A DNA stretch of 64,000 nucleotides, from NCBI GenBank assembly GCA_000708835.1, contig DF237106.1, positions 22,370 through 86,369 on the forward strand, read 5' to 3'. Both the position numbers and the translations under genes were made by a program. This document shows positions 59,333-64,000 of the stretch, one piece after another (within the stretch, counting starts at the first letter, position 1; each line of letters starts with the position of its first letter). Source of the stretch: Klebsormidium nitens (taxonomy: Eukaryota; Streptophyta; Klebsormidiophyceae; Klebsormidiales; Klebsormidiaceae). A model generated the notes under the pieces. That model saw only the letters and a program-made list of their open reading frames with translations. It was not told where the DNA came from and searched no databases.

Positions 59333-59854
59333 AGCTGCCGATTCTTTTGTCAACTTTCGAAATCGGACACCGGACTGCGGGCAGTCATATGCTTTTCACC
59401 GTCCGATCGTGTACCGTCCGTAGGATCTACGCTCCAAGTTGCTGCCACATGTCACGGGGCGAGTCCCGTACCGTACTCAGTACGGTACGGTTCGAGCGGT
59501 ACCGTCGACCGCGTACGAAAGGTATGCACCGTCAGCAAGCAACCGGGCACTCCTAGTGACCTTAGGGTCTCGCGCTACAAAGCAGTGATAGTGTGTTAGG
59601 GTTACACCACTTCCTGTGACGGTTTGTTAGGGTTACTCCCTTTCCTGGTGACTGCTCTCAGATTAGGGTTCCTACTAACGGCTAAGTCACTGTTCCTAGG
59701 ATTTTAATGTGGTTTGCAGGCTAACCCGAGCATTATTTAGTCCGGCAAAAGCAGGCCCGGTACCAACCGCGTCCCAAAATATGGCACTGCGGACAACGAC
59801 TGACTGTGCCCGTCCGGTGTCCGGTTTCGAAAGTTGACAAAAGATTCGGCAGCT
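59333..59854. mobile_element. Short inverted-repeat (MITE-like) element with three telo-box motifs
   Basis: A 43-bp arm at 59333-59375 (AGCTGCCGATTCTTTTGTCA and on) is the near-perfect reverse complement of 59812-59854; I count about two mismatches. The roughly 520-bp interior has no long ORF. It contains an 11-bp palindrome at 59467-59489 (CGTACCGTACT) and three TTAGGGTT motifs at 59597, 59628 and 59663. Terminal inverted repeats without coding capacity are typical of non-autonomous DNA transposons; I could not find a clear target-site duplication. Confidence 0.55.
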
Positions 59855-60499
59855 ATGTGCCCCTTGCCGGGCGGCGACTGCGATTCTCCGTATGCCACGT
59901 AGGAGAATCTGAACCTGGCCACGTGATTGACCATCGAGTAAAATTATTGAATTTGAAACCCTGCAGGGCCCGCCCGCGCGACCGAGGACGGTCGCGCCAG
60001 GCGGGCGGCCCGCTCGATCGAGCCCCGTGTACGACTGGACGCCCGCCCTATACATGAAGGCTCACAGTGTGAAGCATCAGCGTACGAAAGAAAAGGAGGC
60101 ATGTCTTCCGATATTCTGCTGTTCCGTTGAAGGCTGAATGAGAATGGATTGTGGTGGCTGCACTCCTGAGTTCAGCCTGGGAAAGTATGCAGCTCCCCGG
60201 TTCGTTAAGAGCACTCTGGTAAGTCCCATTTCACTTAAGATCAGCAGCTTGAGGCCTCCGCAATAATTAGGCGCCACCCATTGCATCCAAAGTGTGGAAA
60301 TACAGTATAACAGTGTGACTCAGTGAGGAAATTACGTACATATAGGCTCAGCTTCTGCCCGATCCTTCAAGTTTCCGAACCGATCGCTTTCGCTGTAATC
60401 AGCACAGGCGTCATGAAACAATTCTTGAAGCGTGGTCCAGAGGGGCTCCTTCAGCTGGCTTTCAAGAGAGAAGTCTTGAGGATCGTGGATTAAATCAAG
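59855..60499. other. Intergenic flank of the inverted-repeat element
   Basis: Contains the strong hairpin at 59966-60011. Otherwise no coding or repeat signal recognised. Confidence 0.4.
59966..60011. repeat. GC-rich imperfect hairpin
   Basis: GGGCCCGCCCGCGCGACCG is followed by a short loop and a complementary CGGTCGCGCCAGGCGGGCGGCCC with a small bulge. It is a very stable predicted stem. Confidence 0.65.
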
Positions 60500-61345
60500 C
60501 GCAGCTTTTGTCTTGGATTAAACGCCCCCGACGAGGACCTCTCGGAGGAAGGCGATACTATCGTCGCGGACGAGATGCAACCCTCTGATGCTGCGAGAGG
60601 CGATGTAGATGGCGAAATGAAACCCTCTGAGGATACAATTGCAGAAGAGGAGGACGCGGAAGTAAAGAAAGAGGAGGATGACTTGTCCCTGTTAGACAGG
60701 GCTGCTTTGCAGAGAAGGGTGGAAGCTATAGTTGAAAGGCTGTCAGGTTCAGTTCATCCGGGGCCCAGGCGTCGATCGTATGCAGAGGCCTCCACTGGAG
60801 TGAATGAGACTGAGAAGGCGAGTGAGAGGGTTGAGAAGGAAGCGAGTTCCAAGGAGCGGGAGAAGCCTTTCAAGGAACGGGATGACTATTACTACGTCAC
60901 AGCCAACTCTGGCGGAGACCCATACGAGTAAGGGGTCCCGCTACCGGTGGGTACCGAGCAAGAAAGCAAAGAATCGATTCCTGAGCTGTTGGAATCAGTG
61001 GCAGATGAGGAGCCCGGTTGGTTCGTGACATCTCTCAGCTTCTCTTAAGATTTGGCTCCGGGATACGCAAAACACAAAGCTGAGAGTATCAAAAGGGGTC
61101 ACGCCACTGAGGCAGAGTACTTCACAGAAGAAGAGGCACACGCGGCTTTGATGAGAGAGCACGAGGTGCAACCGATGTGCAAGGAGCGGTATGTGGCGGT
61201 GAAGGAGATTCTCAAGGGCAGCCATGCAGTGGCTTGTTACGATATGGTCGATGAAGAGGCCTTGAAGCTGCGTTGCTATGATTCGGAACGGGATTACCAT
61301 ATGAGGTGCCAGCTGATGCATCATCTTTTTAGTGCCAATGACTGA
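60500..61345 (+). pseudogene. Unknown acidic ORF interrupted by two in-frame TAA
   Basis: A single frame reads like protein from about 60520 to the TGA at 61343. It has an acidic N-terminal part (EEEDAEVKKEEDDLSLLDRA), then PRRRSYAEAS and a charged helix (ERVEKEASSKEREKPFKERD) ending at TAA 60929-60931. It continues in the same frame (ESIPELLESVADEEPGWFV) to a second TAA near 61048, and again (YFTEEEAHAALMREHEVQP). I tried GT-AG introns to remove the stops and found no phase-consistent pair. No family recognised; it might be a relic of a retroelement or a decayed gene. Confidence 0.45.
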
Positions 61346-62342
61346 CAGTAGTATGTCGATAGCCTCTTGAGACCGGACGGACTGAACATGTATGACATAA
61401 ATTGAAACCTGTGTCTAACACCAAGGATCAAAAACTAAGGGGTGTGTATTTTGAGGTCTAAAACGTGCGCCGGATTAGGGAATGTTTTGGACCACAAAAT
61501 TGATCGATTGCATTCGGTGACCCGCGCCAAGAACAGTTTGAAGGAGTTGCAGAAGTAGCCCATACACTCACATGCGCTCAATATAGCTTGGCTTCAGCCG
61601 GCCATACCATTTCGGGGGCCCTTGATTCGCGCAGGCTGCTGGCCTTTTAGCCACTTAGGCTCGGAGCTAGGTCATCGGACTGTCTAGCTGGCAGCCTCCG
61701 CTCTTCACATGTATGCCAGAAGTGTGCAGGTTGAGCTGCAAATCTTGGTGTTCGTTATTAATGAATGCTAAATATATATACGTTATGCACAGGCCCGTAG
61801 TACGTCCCGGAATTATGACATGATGCACTCAAATGCAGTACCGTCGCAAACCTACATAACTAGTCGCGAGCGAGCTAGACGCGTATGGAATCGACCTCAA
61901 ATCCCTCGTGAGGTTGCAAATGAAGTGGGTAGTTTCTGATTAAGTTTGTTGGTAACTTCCTATATCTGGCAACAAGCATTGCGCGCGGCATTGCCAAATC
62001 AGCTACGCGCCCGACTTAGGAGTCACCGCTCGTGTAGGCGTAATGGGCATTATAGCAAATAGTCGGCAGTATGGTCACTTTGTATCGATAGTTGTACTGT
62101 ACACTGCCCAAAATCTTCCGTTGAACATTGTCAAGTTCCATCAAAGTCGAAGTAGTCGCAAACATTGCTGGAATGTGTGCCAGCACACCAACATTGGCAC
62201 TCAGTATGATGTTGCACTTAACCAACATGCGGTATCCAAGGCGCACGGTTCGCTTCGACAAAGATTTGCTTCGCAATAACAGAAATAGAATATGCACTCG
62301 AGCTTTCACTTAAGGACTTGCATATAACAACGCATGTCCGCC
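61346..62342. other. Intergenic; nothing recognised
   Basis: Convergent 3' flanks of the broken ORF and the charged-protein gene. No motif or repeat. Confidence 0.45.
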
Positions 62343-64000
62343 TCATTCATGCCGGCGCTTCTTCCCACCGTGGCTCCTCCTCTCGTGCTTCTTTCTCTCA
62401 TGCTCGCCATCATCGTAATCACGACTCCGGCCTCGTTTCTCCTCGTGCCTCTCGTGCTTATGGTGCTTTTCCGTTCTCGAGGGCCTGCTTGGCCCCTCAA
62501 CAATGTCCTCGTTCAATTCCATGGCCGCAACGGACATGACCGCATGTGGCTCGCCCGACTTTCCCTTCTTCCGGGAAGGCTCGAACGCCGGTGGTGGTCC
62601 AGTCGACTTTGCGCCAGACCTCTCCATCTGAAAACAAGCACTCTTTATTTAGAATGTTGTCATCAGGTCAAAATGGAGCAAAAAACCATTTCGAAGCAGG
62701 AGTTCCTCCTAGGTGCCCTTCCAAAGAGGGAGGTTAAAGCATCGACCTGCACAAACTTGACTGGGTGACACGACAAGAGCTTTCTCTTCGAAGTCATTAG
62801 AGAATCCGAGTTACCGAACAAATCTGCTTTTGCCTTCGTCGCTAACAAGAATCTCAGATTTTCTGCAGCCCGTTCGCTCCCGGCTCGCAACAGTTCAACT
62901 TGTTTGGCAAGGCGCAGTCCCACCCAAACCAAGCAACCAAAAGGCTCTTGCACACCTCTTATCTTCAAAACACTTGAGAAGAAACAAAGGAATCTCGATT
63001 CACAGAGCATACCCACCTGCTTCTTCAGCAACTGTTCCCGCAGCCTGGTCGCCTCCTCGTCCTTTTCCACCCTCTCCAACCGCCCGGTGATCCCCCCCCG
63101 TTCCGGCACCGGGCTGAAACTCCGCCCCATCCGCTCGCCGTCCGGCCCCCGTCTCCTCAGTTCTGCCGGCGGCTCCTTCCGCCGATGCCGCTCCTCCACC
63201 TCCTCTGACGCCCGGAAATCCCTATACGGCCCGCGCGCGCTTTCCACGACTTCTCTCACGCCCCCCCCCGCCCGTCGTCGTCCGGGAGAAACCGGCCGCG
63301 GTCCTCGTACACCCCCCTGCGGGGCTCATCAACCGAGCCCCTGACCCGGTCGTCGAACCCCCCCCGGCGCGGGAGCTCCTCGGGAAACGCTCTCCGGGGG
63401 TGGTCGTCATCTAGAACCACTCGCCGGGGCGGATCGACCGTCGCTAAGCTTCGGACGACCTGCCGCTGGTCCGACGGATGGGCGTCCAAATCGTGCTTGT
63501 GCCGCTTTCGCTCGCGTTCCGGCTCCTCCCGGTCCTCTTTCGGGGGGCGCTTGCCCCGGTCCTTTCTGCCCCCCTCCTCCGAAGCCCGCCGGTCCGCGGG
63601 CGATGCCGAGAGGCGCTTACGGACGTCCGGCCGCTCCGCAATCTCGCCTTCCTCCCGTGACGCTTTCGACCGCCCGCTTAGACTAATAATCTTGGAACCC
63701 CTCCGCTCTTCCGCCCCGCCGGAGAGTTTCCGTTCGTCCGCACCCAATAACCGCTCCTCCAAACCGGCCTTCCGGTCTACAGACGGCAGTTTCGTCCGTG
63801 CGTCAATCACATCCCGACCGTTGTTGCTCCTCTCAGACACCCGGGTCTCGCCTTTAACCCTCTTTCCCTCTGGTTCATCAACCCTAACCCGCCCCTCCGC
63901 CACCTTGGGCCCCATTTCCGCGGTGGGCGCATCCCGCAGCAGAGCCTTCCTGCTTTCCCGACCTTCAACCTCGTCTCTCACAGGGCCTCTCCGAGGCTCC
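62343..64000 (-). CDS. 3' end of a gene for a highly charged nuclear-type protein (possible THO2)
   Basis: Partial gene entering from the right edge. The exon 64000-63017 encodes a long disordered tail rich in R, K, E, D and S (KRPPKEDREEPERERKRHKH, RRAFPEELPRRG), then a helix (RLERVEKDEEATRLREQLLK) up to a GTGGGT donor. The frame changes at a run of nine C at 63261-63269. A middle segment near 62830-62905 encodes a helix (VELLRAGSERAAENLRFLLA). The last exon, 62627-62343, follows a TTTTCAG acceptor and ends HERRSHGGKKRRHE. This composition resembles the C-terminal tail of THO complex subunit 2, the mRNA-export factor, but low-complexity tails are weak evidence; other splicing-related proteins fit too. 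Junction phases of the middle exon are unresolved. Confidence 0.5.

Noticed and set aside
59597-59670. Telomere or interstitial telomeric tract
   Set aside because: Only three separated TTAGGGTT motifs, not a tandem array; better seen as telo-box-like motifs within the inverted-repeat element.
1-64000. CRISPR arrays, operons, bacterial mobile elements, intact transposase or reverse transcriptase genes
   Set aside because: No regular repeat-spacer pattern, no ribosome-binding-site spacing and no DDE or YxDD-type domain was seen; the gene structures are eukaryotic.

Overview
The window is nuclear DNA from an intron-rich eukaryote. Genes carry many short GT-AG introns, intergenic stretches are long and relatively AT-rich, exons are GC-rich, and there is no operon-like packing. 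Plant-type leucine-rich repeats (LTGxIPxxLG), an RCC1 protein with an F-box-like N-terminus, a large F-box family and a mannosylglycerate-hydrolase-like enzyme together suggest a streptophyte (charophyte) green alga. A Klebsormidium-like genome is my best guess, inferred from gene content only.

Layout: 1.1-9.3 kb (+) F-box-like/RCC1-repeat protein with seven coding exons, a 4-kb intron and one GC-AG intron. 10.4-18.4 kb (-) large secreted-type LRR protein followed by a multi-pass membrane domain with an XK-like signature; its reading frame breaks once in the LRR array. 19.3-20.5 kb (-) weakly supported membrane protein. 22.7-26.7 kb (+) secreted HExxH plus VWA protein of CLCA-like architecture. 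28.0-28.2 kb two decayed copies of an exon of the next gene. 30.2-35.1 kb (+) serine beta-lactamase-like secreted protein. 36.3-50.7 kb an F-box family array: three intact single-exon genes and three pseudogenes, in direct and inverted segmental duplications, with a 490-bp assembly gap. 51.5-52.2 kb (+) broken ORF of a family beginning MGQYY. 53.7-58.1 kb (-) mannosylglycerate/glucosylglycerate hydrolase-like enzyme. 59.3-59.9 kb a short inverted-repeat element holding three telo-box-like motifs. 60.5-61.3 kb (+) broken ORF. 62.3-64.0 kb (-) 3' end of a gene for a very charged protein, possibly THO complex subunit 2.

The genes do not form an obvious pathway. The most distinctive pattern is structural: several unrelated genes carry short tandem or dispersed duplications that include exon edges and splice sites (RCC1 3' end, VWA acceptor, beta-lactamase donor, hydrolase acceptors). 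This suggests a local process that repeatedly duplicates exon boundaries. All exon boundaries given here were read by eye from splice motifs, frame and family consistency; none is confirmed by transcripts.
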